Positions 1 to 8,932 are shown, counted from the first letter of the stretch. The stretch: 64,000 bases of DNA from Bacillus sp. B1-b2 (GCF_009183415.1 NZ_WEHU01000012.1:94997-158996); one strand, 5' to 3'. Numbers and translations: made by a program. Notes: a model not told the origin generated them from the sequence alone.

Positions 1-489
1 TAATAATTCCAATTTAGGATCTCCCTCAGCTGTTAAAAGTGAAAAATTCGCATCATCATCTGTGGCATAGAAAATGCTCCCATTTGCTAGATTCCTTCTT
101 CGTAATGAATATTCATCAAAAGACTCTAACTGAAGATATAATCCTCTTCGTTGCCCATTAATCGTTAAGGTAACATGCTGAGATTGCGGAGCTATAATAC
201 CAATCTCATGGAAAAAATCTAAAGAAAGTTTATTTCGAATCAAAGAAGGATCTTTAGACTCAGCGTTCAGATGAATTTCATGTGCACCTTTTATCGTATG
301 GGGATTCTGAAATAAGATATTATATGATTTTTTATCATAATTCCTTATAGAATGTCCACGATACGAAATATCTATTTGGTACTTGTTTTTCCCATCTTTT
401 AAATAACCTGGTACATATTCATCGGTCCAGACGTTACTTCTCAAATATTTATAATCATTAGGTTGAATATAAATGTTATATGATTTCAT
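1..489 (-). CDS. cotH: CotH-family spore coat protein kinase, N-terminal part (C-terminus outside window)
   Basis: The minus-strand frame is open from the window edge to an ATG at 489, giving 163 residues; the rest lies outside. A GAGAGG ribosome binding site lies about 10 nt upstream. The sequence matches the CotH family at its N-terminal signature, with YRGHSIRNYDKKSY near residues 43-56 (family R-G-x-S-x-R...KKSY), followed by HEIHLNAE and SLIRNKLS. CotH proteins are atypical kinases that phosphorylate Ser residues of CotB and CotG and control outer coat assembly. The catalytic C-terminal lobe cannot be inspected here. Divergent placement next to a CotG-like repeat gene reproduces the cotH/cotG arrangement of Bacillus subtilis, which supports the call. 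Confidence 0.85.
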   Translation of the reverse strand, partial: MKSYNIYIQPNDYKYLRSNVWTDEYVPGYLKDGKNKYQIDISYRGHSIRNYDKKSYNILFQNPHTIKGAHEIHLNAESKDPSLIRNKLSLDFFHEIGIIAPQSQHVTLTINGQRRGLYLQLESFDEYSLRRRNLANGSIFYATDDDANFSLLTAEGDPKLELL

Positions 490-518
490 ACTATTTATTC
501 CTCTCACTATTTATTTTT

Positions 519-544
519 ACGATATGTGTGTTTATCTAGAAAGT
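519..544 (-). promoter_or_regulatory. Probable SigK-type promoter of cotH
   Basis: On the minus strand CATATCGT (526-519) fits the SigK -10 consensus CATANNNT. An AC dinucleotide (544-543) lies 16 bp upstream, as in SigK -35 elements. Transcription would begin about 20-25 nt before the ATG at 489. Late mother-cell expression suits a coat protein. Inferred from consensus only. Confidence 0.5.
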
Positions 545-591
545 TGCAGAATGGGCTAATATAAATTTTTCTAACTTGGTTAGGAGTCTAA

Positions 592-618
592 ACAGTACTT
601 TCACACAGAGCATAGACT
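592..618 (+). promoter_or_regulatory. Probable SigK-type promoter of cotG-like gene
   Basis: CATAGACT at 611-618 fits the SigK -10 consensus CATANNNT, with AC at 592-593 and a 17-bp spacer. The predicted start point is near 625, only about 6 nt before the ATG at 631. That is too close for a ribosome binding site and argues that translation starts at TTG 649. Confidence 0.5.
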
Positions 619-648
619 GTACTAAATTGAATGAAAGTGGTGGGAGTT

Positions 649-1470
649 TTGAGCCAAAGTCAGTTAATAAAAGAAGCTATAAAAGACGTAATGAAAAATG
701 GTTTAGAATCTTTTTTGAATAATAATCCAGTAGAAGAAAGTAGGGAGCAAACTGACATAACATTATCAAATGAGAAAGGAAAATCTAAAGGTCACAAGTC
801 ATGTGGAGATAAGGACAAGTCCAAAGGGAATAAATCCTGTGGAGACAAGGACAAGTCCAAAGGGAATAAGTCCTGTGGAGACAAGGACAAGTCCAAAGGG
901 AATAAATCGTGTGGCGACAAGGACAAGTCCAAAGGGAATAAATCCTGTGGAGATAAGGACAAGTCCAAAGGGGATAAGTCCTGTGGAGACAAGGACAAGT
1001 CCAAAGGGAATAAATCCTGTGGAGATAAGGACAAGTCCAAAGGGGATAAGTCCTGTGGAGACAAGGACAAGTCCAAAGGGAATAAATCGTGTGGAGACAA
1101 AGACAAGTCCAAAGGAAACAAATCGTGTGGAGGCAAAGACAAGTCTAAAGGAAGCAAGTCATGTGGAGGCAAGGATAAGTCTAAAGGAAGCAAATCGTGT
1201 GGAGGCAAAGACAAGTCTAAAGGAAACAAATCGTGTGGAGGCAAAGACAAGTCTAAAGGAAGCAAGTCATGTGGAGGCAAAGGCAAGTCTAAAGGAAGCA
1301 AATCGTGTGGAGGCAAAGACAAGTCTAAAGGAAACAAATCGTGTGGAGGCAAAGACAAGTCTAAAGGAAACAAATCGTGTGGAGGCAAAGGCAAGTCTAA
1401 AAGAAGCAAGTCATGTGGAGGCAAGGGTAAATCTAAAGGAAAGCGATCACATGGAAAGAAGAAAAAATAA
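649..1470 (+). CDS. cotG: CotG-like spore outer coat protein with 18 Ser/Lys/Cys repeats
   Basis: A short non-repetitive head of about 45 residues (LSQSQLIKEAIKDVMKNGL...) is followed by 18 near-identical 12-residue repeats, typically NKSCGDKDKSKG, and a basic tail ending KRSHGKKKK. The composition is almost entirely Lys, Ser, Gly, Asp and Cys. Position and composition match CotG, the repeat-rich coat protein phosphorylated by CotH; the CotH-like gene is divergent. B. subtilis CotG is Ser/Lys/Arg-rich, so the Cys in every repeat is notable. TTG at 649 was chosen over ATG 631 because AAAGTGGTG lies 6 nt before it and the SigK-like start point leaves no leader for ATG 631. Orthology is inferred from synteny and composition. 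Confidence 0.75.
   Translation: MSQSQLIKEAIKDVMKNGLESFLNNNPVEESREQTDITLSNEKGKSKGHKSCGDKDKSKGNKSCGDKDKSKGNKSCGDKDKSKGNKSCGDKDKSKGNKSCGDKDKSKGDKSCGDKDKSKGNKSCGDKDKSKGDKSCGDKDKSKGNKSCGDKDKSKGNKSCGGKDKSKGSKSCGGKDKSKGSKSCGGKDKSKGNKSCGGKDKSKGSKSCGGKGKSKGSKSCGGKDKSKGNKSCGGKDKSKGNKSCGGKGKSKRSKSCGGKGKSKGKRSHGKKKK
790..1443 (+). repeat. 36-bp tandem repeat array inside cotG-like gene
   Basis: Eighteen in-frame 36-bp units, each encoding one KSCG motif. Units 1-9 encode SCGD and units 10-18 encode SCGG, so the array has two homogenised blocks. Because the unit length is a multiple of three, two other frames also stay open, giving spurious long ORFs on both strands. Confidence 0.95.
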
Positions 1471-1836
1471 ATAAATCAATCAATATGAGAAATGTTTTGT
1501 ATTAGGTTTGGTAAAGAAGAATATTTACTAAGTGCTAAGGTGGGGATGGTTTTCAATTTCCCTCCTTTTTTATGTATTCCATATCGGGTGATTACCAGTA
1601 ACGGTAATGTATAGGTGAAAGTGCTCCACAGTAGCTAGTTATCTTAATTTGTGTAATGTCTTCATTATAGAAATTCTTCCTGTCTAAATGATGAACCTGT
1701 TGATAAATTATTTACAAAAAATTAATAGATGTAATGTGGAAAACAAGTATCTTATTAGACATAATGAGAATGAACGTATCAGGAGGTGTTAATAATATAT
1801 ACATAGTTAAAATGTAAAAAAGATACCTAGATTATC
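1471..1836. other. Intergenic region without a recognisable gene
   Basis: About 365 bp of AT-rich sequence. A weak imperfect hairpin (AAGGTGGGGA...TTTCCCTCCTT, 1537-1568) followed by T residues could end cotG transcription. Nothing else was recognised. Confidence 0.4.
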
Positions 1837-1885
1837 TTGACATAAAAATAACATCGCATTATTATTATGTAGACCAGTCGTTATA
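1837..1885 (+). promoter_or_regulatory. SigA promoter and TetR-type operator of lmrA-lmrB
   Basis: TTGACA (1837-1842), a 17-bp spacer and TATTAT (1860-1865) form a strong vegetative promoter. TAGACCAGTCGTTATA (1870-1885) lies over the start point. It closely resembles the ATAGACCAGTCACTAT-type operators I recall for LmrA/YxaF-family repressors of Bacillus. Autoregulation by the TetR protein encoded 31 bp downstream is inferred. Confidence 0.65.
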
Positions 1886-1916
1886 ATTTTATTCTACAAA
1901 AAAGAGATGATTATAC

Positions 1917-2492
1917 GTGAAGAAGCAAAATAGTAAAAGAGATGCAATACTAATGACTGCTACTCATTTATTTCAACTACAAGGATATCACGCTACAGGT
2001 CTCAAGCAAATCATTGAGGAAAGTGGTGCACCAAAAGGTTCTCTCTATTATCATTTTCCAAACGGGAAAGAGGAAATTGCAAGAGAGGCTATTATGCGCA
2101 TGAAAGAGCTTGTTCTGGAAAAGACAAGAGAAGACTTGTGTAAAGGTGAGTCAGCTATTGAGTCATTTCAACTCCATGTGAATTCTATCGCCAATATGTG
2201 TGATCAGCATGGAAGCATGGAAGTAGAAGGGTTGCAAATTAGCTTAATTGCATCAGAAACTGCCAGTACACATGAGTCTTTACGTAAAGCTTGTGCAGAA
2301 ACCTTTAATGCTTGGCAAGATCTCTATACAAAAAGGCTAGAGGATTTTGGGTTTGATGCAGATCAAGCAAGGGAGTTAGGGGTCACTCTAAATGCTTTAA
2401 TTGAGGGTGGTTGCATGCTTGCTGTTACAAATAAAAGTAGTTATCCACTTCGATGTATTTCCAATCAATTAGAAATGTTGTTGAAACAATAA
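1917..2492 (+). CDS. lmrA: TetR/AcrR transcriptional regulator, LmrA/YxaF type
   Basis: 191 residues starting at GTG. The N-terminal helix-turn-helix (about residues 8-55) carries TGLKQIIEESGAPKGSLYYHFPNGKEEIA. The Pro-Asn-Gly in the YYHFPNGKEE loop is characteristic of the LmrA/YxaF subgroup. The C-terminal part (about 80-191) would form the ligand-binding dimer domain. It lies 32 bp upstream of a DHA2-family exporter, reproducing the lmrA-lmrB order of B. subtilis, where LmrA represses the operon. The operator-like sequence at its promoter supports autoregulation. The inducer is unknown. Confidence 0.85.
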   Translation: MKKQNSKRDAILMTATHLFQLQGYHATGLKQIIEESGAPKGSLYYHFPNGKEEIAREAIMRMKELVLEKTREDLCKGESAIESFQLHVNSIANMCDQHGSMEVEGLQISLIASETASTHESLRKACAETFNAWQDLYTKRLEDFGFDADQARELGVTLNALIEGGCMLAVTNKSSYPLRCISNQLEMLLKQ

Positions 2493-2524
2493 TTTTTACA
2501 GATTAAAAGGGGGAAAACACAAGA

Positions 2525-3979
2525 ATGAATATTGATATGTCTGCTAATAATGGCTCAGCTATTGCTAGAGATGATATAAAAACAATGCCTATTATTGCTT
2601 CATTCCTAATTGCAGGTTTTATTGGTCTTTTTAGTGAAACTGCTCTTAATATGGCATTACAAAGTATTATTGGTGATTTTGGTATTGGGGAAACAACAGT
2701 ACAATGGTTAACAACAGGATATTTATTAACACTTGGTATTTTAGTTCCTGTATCAGGATTAATACTACAATGGTTTACAACTAGACAATTATTTATTACA
2801 TCACTCATTTTTTCTATTGTAGGGACAGTTATTGCAGCAATTGCACCAACTTTTACCATACTAATGATTGCTCGTGTTGTGCAAGCGGTTGGAACAGCAC
2901 TACTATTACCGTTAATGTTTAATACAATATTAGTACTTGTCCCACCACAAAATCGTGGGAAAACAATGGGCTTAATGGGGTTAGTAATTAGTTTTGCTCC
3001 AGCTGTTGGTCCAACTATTTCAGGATTAATCCTGAAATCATTAACTTGGCACTGGATTTTCTGGATTTCTTTACCACTTTTAGTAGTTGCTCTTGTGTTT
3101 GGGAGTTTCTTTATGCAAAATGTTACAACTCCTACTAAACCAAAAATGGATATCTTATCTATCATACTTTCTACTATTGGTTTTGGAGGAATTGTTTACG
3201 GATTTAGTAGTGCAGGTGAAGGCGGAGGCTGGGGAAGTCATGAAGTAATCATTGCCTTAGTTGCTGGTGTACTAGGTTTATTACTATTCTCAATTCGTCA
3301 GTTGAAAATGAAGCAGCCTGTTATTAACTTAAGAGCATTTCAATATCCAATGTTCGTACTTGGCTTAATTTTAGTAGTAATTGTTATGATGGTTATGCTT
3401 TCGTCCATGATTTTATTACCACTTTACTTACAGAATGTATTAGCACTTAGCACATTTACTGCAGGGTTACTTTTACTTCCTGGTGGATTAATGAATGGAT
3501 TATTATCTCCAATTATGGGTGGGCTATTTGATAAGTTCGGACCTAGATGGTTAGTTATTCCTGGTCTTGTATTGGTTATTGGCGCGTTATTCGGTTTATC
3601 TACGATTGATTTAGAGACATCAAAAGGTTTTATCATTGGAATGTTAATTGTATTAATGGTGGGTGTTTCAATGATAATGATGCCAGCTCAAACTAATGGT
3701 TTAAATCAGTTACCGCCAGAATTATATCCAGATGGAACAGCTATTATGAATACATTGCAACAGGTTGCTGGTGCAATCGGAACTGCTATTGCCATATCCT
3801 TATTGTCTTCAGGGACTAAAGCTTATTTAAGCAGCCCTGCTGATCCAGCTAACCCATTAAATCCATTATTAGCATTTACAGAAGGTGTTCATAGATCATT
3901 TATCTTTGCTATCATTATTGCTGTAATTGGTTTAGTTCTTGCTTTCTTTGTTAAAAGAGTGAAAGTGGAACATAATTAA
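2525..3979 (+). CDS. lmrB: DHA2-family MFS multidrug exporter, LmrB-like
   Basis: 484 residues with about 14 hydrophobic segments, the topology of drug:H+ antiporter family 2. Motifs include TALNMALQSIIGDFGIGETTVQWLTTGYLL in the first two helices, the antiporter motif C region SFAPAVGPTISGLIL, and MMPAQTNGLNQLPPELYPDGTAIMNTLQQVAGAIGTAI near the end. Length matches LmrB, which exports lincomycin and other compounds using the proton gradient. AAAGGGGGAA precedes the ATG by about 9 nt. It is co-transcribed with the TetR gene and ends at a hairpin terminator. The actual substrates cannot be read from sequence. Confidence 0.88.
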   Translation: MNIDMSANNGSAIARDDIKTMPIIASFLIAGFIGLFSETALNMALQSIIGDFGIGETTVQWLTTGYLLTLGILVPVSGLILQWFTTRQLFITSLIFSIVGTVIAAIAPTFTILMIARVVQAVGTALLLPLMFNTILVLVPPQNRGKTMGLMGLVISFAPAVGPTISGLILKSLTWHWIFWISLPLLVVALVFGSFFMQNVTTPTKPKMDILSIILSTIGFGGIVYGFSSAGEGGGWGSHEVIIALVAGVLGLLLFSIRQLKMKQPVINLRAFQYPMFVLGLILVVIVMMVMLSSMILLPLYLQNVLALSTFTAGLLLLPGGLMNGLLSPIMGGLFDKFGPRWLVIPGLVLVIGALFGLSTIDLETSKGFIIGMLIVLMVGVSMIMMPAQTNGLNQLPPELYPDGTAIMNTLQQVAGAIGTAIAISLLSSGTKAYLSSPADPANPLNPLLAFTEGVHRSFIFAIIIAVIGLVLAFFVKRVKVEHN

Positions 3980-4239
3980 TAAAGGGTTTGTAAGAAAATG
4001 TCGACTATGTGTATAGTCGGCATTTTTTCTATTCGAATTATTAGCCTTTCATTTTCTTTTTCCTGAGTAATGTCAACAAGAGCATGTAACTTTGCTTGTC
4101 CTTCTTCGTACACAAAGTCAATGGAATTTACTAAGAAGTATCTGTTTGCATGTTCAAATACAAACGGTTGATCCAATTGTTCATGGGAAGTAGTAATAAG
4201 ATGTTTATCATAATCAGTAAAAAAGGATTCTAAATCCAT
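3976..4239 (-). CDS. Small protein of unknown function (87 aa)
   Basis: An acidic, soluble-looking 87-residue frame beginning MDLESFFTDYDKHLITTSHEQ. The composition looks like genuine protein and the frame spans the whole gap, but no family was recognised and the ribosome binding site is weak. Its last 15 or so codons are made from the lmrB terminator hairpin, and its stop codon overlaps the lmrB stop. Either the terminator serves both genes or the frame is extended by chance. Confidence 0.45.
   Translation of the reverse strand: MDLESFFTDYDKHLITTSHEQLDQPFVFEHANRYFLVNSIDFVYEEGQAKLHALVDITQEKENERLIIRIEKMPTIHIVDIFLQTLY
3995..4028. terminator. Rho-independent terminator after lmrB
   Basis: A 14-bp stem AAAATGTCGACTAT / ATAGTCGGCATTTT with one G-U pair, loop GTGT, followed by T residues. 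It overlaps the 3' end of the convergent 87-residue frame. Confidence 0.85.
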
Positions 4240-4600
4240 GCATTGATGGTTAGAGCTTAGTTGTTCATGTGCCCTCTTGAGGCTATCTTAATTAAATAAT
4301 ATAAGTATATTTTGCAATGTAAATTCTACTTCCTTTATTACTTTTTATATTGTTTTAGGTAGTAAATGAAAATGTTTGCATCTATTCTTCTCTATTTAGA
4401 AATAATAAAAATCATAAAGTTCCCTTGTTATTAGTTTGCTTTACTAGGAAAGCTTCTTGATACTTGTGAAAAAATCCTATCTGTACAATTCTTCAAATAC
4501 ATAGTATTATGTAAATTATGTTTTTGTTAGATTTTCTGACATGAAAATTGGAAAGAGCAAATTCTGTTCTTATCATACATTATTGTAAGGAGCTAGATAT
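4240..4600. other. Intergenic region upstream of amino-acid ABC transporter
   Basis: 361 bp of AT-rich sequence that should hold the promoter of the transporter operon. No T-box, lysine or S-box signature was seen. ATTTTCTGA...AAAATT near 4530-4553 partly resembles a CodY site, but with several mismatches. Confidence 0.35.
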
Positions 4601-6055
4601 ATGAAAGTAAGCAAGAGGTTAACCAGTTTTATATTATTCTTCGCAGTTATCTTTACTGCATTTAATATCATCCTTCCTACTTCTAAGGTTCAAGCAGAGG
4701 AGAAAACCTATCAGATTGCCACAGATATTACCTTTGCTCCATTTGAATTTCAAGATGTTAATGGGGATTTTGTTGGGATAGATATGGATCTTTTAGCTGC
4801 AATAGCAAAAGATCAAGGATTTAAATATGAAGTAAAGCCTTTAGGCTTTAATGCAGCAGTTCAAGCGTTAGAATCACAACAAGTAGATGCTGTTATCGCA
4901 GGTATGAGCATTACAGAGGAAAGACAAAAGAAGTTTGATTTCTCTGATCCATACTTTGATTCAGGCATCATAATGGCTGTTGATAGTGAAAATGACAATA
5001 TTACTTCTTATGAAGATTTAAAAGGCGAAAAAGTAGCGGTTAAAACAGGTACAGAGGGAGCTAGCTTTGCTGAAAGTATTCAAGATCAATACGGTTTTCA
5101 AATTGTTACATTTGATGATTCAGCAAATATGTATGAGGACGTACGTACAGGGAACTCTGTTGCCGTATTTGATGATTATCCGGTATTAGCTTACGGAATT
5201 AAGCAAGGAAATGGACTAAAGAGTGTTACAGATAAAGAAGCAGGTGCTTCATATGGATTTGCTGTTTCTAAAGGACAAAATACGGAACTTTTAGAGATGT
5301 TCAATAACGGACTTACTAACCTTAAGGCTTCTGGTGAATACCAAGAGATTTTGGACAAGTATCTAGAAACAGGATCTGATGAAGCAAAAGTAGATACAGG
5401 CTTCTTTGGGCTAATAAAAGAAAGTATGCCAAGCCTACTTTCTGGGTTAGGTATGACCTTATTTTTAACAGTTGTTTCATTAATTATTGCGACTATTTTA
5501 GGTATAATGTTTGGTTTATTCCGAATTGCAAAAAACAAAGTATTAAGTACATTAGCTATCATTTATATTGATATATTTAGAGGTACACCTTTAATTGTTC
5601 AAGCTTTCTTTATTTACTTTGGTATCCCAGCAGCACTAGATTTCCGAATTTCTGCAGTCGCTGCAGGTCTTATAACACTAAGCTTAAATGCGGGTGCTTA
5701 TATGGCGGAAATTGTTCGTGGTGGAATTCAATCAGTTGATAAAGGTCAAATGGAGGCAGCTCGAAGTTTAGGTCTTCCTTATGGAAAAGCAATGGCTAAA
5801 GTTGTTTTACCACAAGCAGTACAATTAATGATTCCATCTTTTATTAACCAGTTTGTTATCACGTTGAAAGATACTTCTATATTATCCATTATCGGAATTA
5901 ATGAACTTACTCAAAGTGGAAAGATTATTATCGCTAGAAACCTTGAGTCATTCCAGATGTGGTTAATCGTTGGTATTATGTACTTTATTGTAATTATCAT
6001 TTTAACCAAAGTCTCAAATGTGTTAGAAAGAAGGATTAAAAATGGCCAAGCTTAA
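4601..6055 (+). CDS. Amino-acid ABC transporter, fused substrate-binding protein and permease (GlnPH type)
   Basis: 484 residues. A signal peptide (1-32, ending VQAEE) is followed by a family-3 solute-binding domain (about 36-255; [25 protein letters not shown]) and a permease domain (about 270-480). The permease carries the EAA-type loop [23 protein letters not shown]. Binding protein and membrane domain are one polypeptide, as in Lactococcus GlnP, so the receptor is tethered to the channel. AAGGAG precedes the ATG. The downstream ATPase gene overlaps by 14 nt. Glutamine/glutamate or another polar amino acid is likely; the exact substrate is not determined. Confidence 0.85.
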   Translation: MKVSKRLTSFILFFAVIFTAFNIILPTSKVQAEEKTYQIATDITFAPFEFQDVNGDFVGIDMDLLAAIAKDQGFKYEVKPLGFNAAVQALESQQVDAVIAGMSITEERQKKFDFSDPYFDSGIIMAVDSENDNITSYEDLKGEKVAVKTGTEGASFAESIQDQYGFQIVTFDDSANMYEDVRTGNSVAVFDDYPVLAYGIKQGNGLKSVTDKEAGASYGFAVSKGQNTELLEMFNNGLTNLKASGEYQEILDKYLETGSDEAKVDTGFFGLIKESMPSLLSGLGMTLFLTVVSLIIATILGIMFGLFRIAKNKVLSTLAIIYIDIFRGTPLIVQAFFIYFGIPAALDFRISAVAAGLITLSLNAGAYMAEIVRGGIQSVDKGQMEAARSLGLPYGKAMAKVVLPQAVQLMIPSFINQFVITLKDTSILSIIGINELTQSGKIIIARNLESFQMWLIVGIMYFIVIIILTKVSNVLERRIKNGQA

Positions 6056-6770
6056 AGTAACTGATCTAAAGAAATCATATGGAAGTTTAGAAGTATTAAA
6101 GTCAATTGATTTAGAAGTCAAAGAAGGCGAAGTAGTATGTCTAATCGGACCTTCTGGATCTGGAAAAAGTACACTTCTTCGTTGTTTGAACATGTTAGAA
6201 GAAGTAACTGGTGGAGATGTATTGGTTAATAATACACATCTAACAGATAAGAATACAGACATAAACAAAGTGAGAGAAAACATTGGAATGGTGTTTCAGC
6301 ACTTTAATTTATTTCCAAATTTAACGGTTCTAGAAAATATTACTCTTGCACCTGTTGAGTTAAAAAAGGCTACAAAAGAACAAGCAAAAGCGAAAGCACT
6401 TGAATTGTTAGAGCGAGTAGGACTAAAGGATAAAGCACAAGCTAGACCAGCTAACTTATCTGGTGGTCAAAAGCAAAGGGTAGCGATTGCCCGTGCACTA
6501 GCAATGAACCCTGATATTATGCTATTTGATGAACCTACTAGTGCCTTAGATCCTGAAATGGTTGGCGAAGTACTTAATGTTATTAAGCAGCTAGCACAAG
6601 AGGGAATGACAATGGTCATTGTTACTCATGAAATGGGATTTGCAAGAGAAGTAGCAGATCGAGTAATTTTTATGGATAAAGGCTTTATCGTAGAAGAGGG
6701 GACACCACAGGAGATTTTTGGGAATCCTCAAAATGAGCGAACAAGAGATTTCTTGGAGAAGGTATTATAA
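6042..6770 (+). CDS. glnQ: Polar amino-acid ABC transporter ATP-binding protein (GlnQ type)
   Basis: 242 residues with all ABC ATPase motifs: Walker [10 protein letters not shown] (about 35-43), Q-loop [13 protein letters not shown], signature [15 protein letters not shown], Walker [14 protein letters not shown] and switch His in [15 protein letters not shown]. The [11 protein letters not shown] and MVGEVLNV segments are typical of the polar amino-acid (GlnQ/ArtR/HisP) subgroup. It overlaps the fused receptor-permease gene by 14 nt, implying translational coupling. Together the two polypeptides make a complete importer. Confidence 0.88.
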   Translation: MAKLKVTDLKKSYGSLEVLKSIDLEVKEGEVVCLIGPSGSGKSTLLRCLNMLEEVTGGDVLVNNTHLTDKNTDINKVRENIGMVFQHFNLFPNLTVLENITLAPVELKKATKEQAKAKALELLERVGLKDKAQARPANLSGGQKQRVAIARALAMNPDIMLFDEPTSALDPEMVGEVLNVIKQLAQEGMTMVIVTHEMGFAREVADRVIFMDKGFIVEEGTPQEIFGNPQNERTRDFLEKVL

Positions 6771-6853
6771 GAACTCTAGAAGTCGTTACGTACATTGATG
6801 GAGTACAGATGAGTAAAACAACAACCGCAATCTTAGTGGTTGTTGATAGTTTG

Positions 6854-6884
6854 AAGCGTAGAGATTCACTCTCTGCGCTTTTTT
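6854..6884 (+). terminator. Terminator of amino-acid ABC operon
   Basis: An 11-bp stem AAGCGTAGAGA / TCTCTGCGCTT with one G-U pair and loop TTCAC, followed by a T run. A second hairpin, CAACC-N11-GGTTG, precedes it at 6822-6842. Confidence 0.88.
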
Positions 6885-6991
6885 GAATGAAGTGGATTTG
6901 AATTGAGCTGCTAAGTTCAAATCCAATGGTTTACCGATATCTTTCAAATGGTTTCAACTTATACTCAATTGCTACATTGTTCTTCATCACA

Positions 6992-7031
6992 GTAAAAAAG
7001 GCCTTGCCTGGTTGGCAAAGCTCTTTTTTAC
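6992..7031 (-). terminator. Terminator of AGCS symporter gene
   Basis: On the minus strand GCTTTGCC-AACCA-GGCAAGGC forms a hairpin, followed by CTTTTTT. It lies 14 bp past the stop at 7045. Confidence 0.8.
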
Positions 7032-7044
7032 TAATTATCTTCTC

Positions 7045-8475
7045 TTATATAACTTCTTTTATTGTTTCTTTTTTTCTTGTTGGCCAAGCTTCTACGCCAT
7101 TTAATCCTTTAATGTCATCTCGATAGAAAACAGGTTCTTTTCCTAATTTCCGCTGCTTCATATAATGGTCAAGGGCTTTAAAGGCAATAGGACCAAGGAT
7201 TGCAATGGCAATTAGGTTGACAATTGCCATAATGGCCATCGTAAAGTCTGCCAAATCCCAAACAATTTGTAAATTTGCAACCGCACCGAACATGACCATT
7301 CCTAGTGCTAATATACGATAAAATTGTAAGAAAATCTTACTTTTATTGATGAATGGTAAGTTAGCTTCTCCGTAGTAGTAACAGCCAATGATAGAAGTAA
7401 AGGCAAATAAGAAGATGGCTACTCCTAAAAACATTCCGCCCCAAGTGCCAAAATGCTCAGCCATGGCAGCTTGTGATAATTCAATACCAGTCAGGCCAGT
7501 TCCATATGCATTAGAGGTTAGTATGATAAATGCTGTGGCTGAACATACAAGCAATGTATCAAAAAATACTCCTAATGCTTGAATAAATCCTTGTTTAGCT
7601 GGGTGGGATACGGATGCTGTAGCAGCAGCTATCGGATCTCCGCCAATCCCAGCGCCATTGGAGAAAAGTCCTCTTTTTACTCCATTCATAATAGCTGCGG
7701 CAATACCTCCGCCAACTACTTGTTCCAAACCGAAAGCACTCTTAAAAATTAATGCTAAAACATGAGGAATCTCTGTAATATTTGTGATTACTACAAAGAC
7801 TGCAAGGAGAATGTAGCCAAAGGCCATAAAGGGAACAATTATTGATGAGATATCAGCAATTCGTTTAATACCACCAAATACTACTAAACTAGTAAGAAAA
7901 ACTAATGCAATTCCAGCAATGATTGGGCTGATACCAAAGGAATTTTCTAATGCAACTGCAATTGTGTTACTTTGTACTGCGTTAAAGGTGGTACCATATG
8001 AAAGGATCATCATAACAGCAAAAATGACACTCATCCATTTTTTATTAAGCTGTTTTTTCATATAGTAAGCAGGACCACCTTTAAATCGTCCATTATCTTT
8101 CGTTTTATAAATTTGTGCCAGAGTGTTTTCAACAAAAGAGCTGGCACTACCGAGAATGGCTACCATCCACATCCAAAATACTGCTCCAGGTCCTCCAATT
8201 GCTAAGGCAATGGCTACTCCTGCAAGATTGCCTGTACCAATTCGAGTACCTGCCCCTACAAAAAATGCTTGTAGAGAAGAAATTTGTTTCGTGCTAGCAT
8301 TTTCGGTCTCTTTTTCCTTGACTTTTAGTAGTCGGAACATTTCGCTAATATACCTTACTTGTGCAAACCTCGAGCCAATGGTGAAGTAAATACCGAGTAT
8401 AAGCAGTAGTGCTATCAGTACATACCCCCAAAGTAACGTATTTCCATTTGAAATAAATGTTTCAATAATATTCAC
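7045..8475 (-). CDS. AGCS-family sodium/amino-acid (alanine or glutamine) symporter
   Basis: 476 residues from GTG at 8475, preceded by GGGAGGGG. The frame stays open to 8694, but the extra 73 codons lack a start with a ribosome binding site and do not resemble the family. About 10-11 membrane segments are present. The signature GTRIGTGNLAGVAIALAIGGPGAVFWMW identifies the alanine/glycine:cation symporter (AlsT/GlnT) family. It imports a neutral amino acid with Na+. It converges on the amino-acid ABC operon, so two unrelated amino-acid importers are neighbours. The exact substrate is unresolved. Confidence 0.85.
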   Translation of the reverse strand: MNIIETFISNGNTLLWGYVLIALLLILGIYFTIGSRFAQVRYISEMFRLLKVKEKETENASTKQISSLQAFFVGAGTRIGTGNLAGVAIALAIGGPGAVFWMWMVAILGSASSFVENTLAQIYKTKDNGRFKGGPAYYMKKQLNKKWMSVIFAVMMILSYGTTFNAVQSNTIAVALENSFGISPIIAGIALVFLTSLVVFGGIKRIADISSIIVPFMAFGYILLAVFVVITNITEIPHVLALIFKSAFGLEQVVGGGIAAAIMNGVKRGLFSNGAGIGGDPIAAATASVSHPAKQGFIQALGVFFDTLLVCSATAFIILTSNAYGTGLTGIELSQAAMAEHFGTWGGMFLGVAIFLFAFTSIIGCYYYGEANLPFINKSKIFLQFYRILALGMVMFGAVANLQIVWDLADFTMAIMAIVNLIAIAILGPIAFKALDHYMKQRKLGKEPVFYRDDIKGLNGVEAWPTRKKETIKEVI

Positions 8476-8932
8476 GCAACCCCTCCCAAAAATTTTATGC
8501 TTCCAATTATCGCGAACATTTTTGCGCCTGTCAAATAAATTTGCAGTCGAAAAACAGTGTAAAACGTCGAAGGAAATATTTGTAAAGTTAGCTGGGGCTA
8601 TGTCATTACTGGTGTGAACACACTTGCGAATTAAGTTGAAATAACATTGAAAAATTTTTAATATTCTTAAAACTAACTCCGAATGGAATACCAAGAGCTA
8701 GCTATTTAGTTAGTTGTTTTTACCCATGAATTTATATAAGTAAAACACTAAATTACAATTATTTTGCAAGTTTAACGTTTTATTTTTCCACTTATGCCAT
8801 TCATATAAAAGAAATATTTCGTTTCTATGAAGCATTCTGTTTATTTCTATAGAGGTATAAAATATTACTTTTTAGTAATGTAAAGCTACCTAGGAAAACA
8901 GAAGAAAAGTACTTTTCTGAAAGGAAAAGCTT
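8476..8932. other. Intergenic region between divergent symporter and sigma-factor genes
   Basis: 457 bp of AT-rich DNA that must contain two divergent promoters. The stretch 8476-8694 stays open in the symporter frame, but no coding resemblance was found. No riboswitch was recognised. Confidence 0.35.

Noticed and set aside
790..1443. Tandem direct repeats as a CRISPR array
   Set aside because: Units are contiguous 36-bp coding repeats with no unique spacers and no cas genes.
770..1474. Long open frames in the second plus-strand frame (234 codons) and on the minus strand (210 codons, 792-1424)
   Set aside because: They arise because the 36-bp cotG repeat keeps other frames open; they are equally repetitive and lack ribosome binding sites.
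4601..6055. Binding protein-permease fusion as an assembly error
   Set aside because: Such fusions are a known natural architecture of Firmicutes amino-acid importers and the junction has no stop or homopolymer.
6926..7126. 66-codon plus-strand ORF between the ABC operon and symporter
   Set aside because: It overlaps the symporter 3' end and its terminator on the opposite strand and has no ribosome binding site.
8476..8694. 73-codon N-terminal extension of the AGCS symporter
   Set aside because: No ribosome binding site at its ATG and no resemblance to the family; GTG 8475 has a strong GGGAGGGG.
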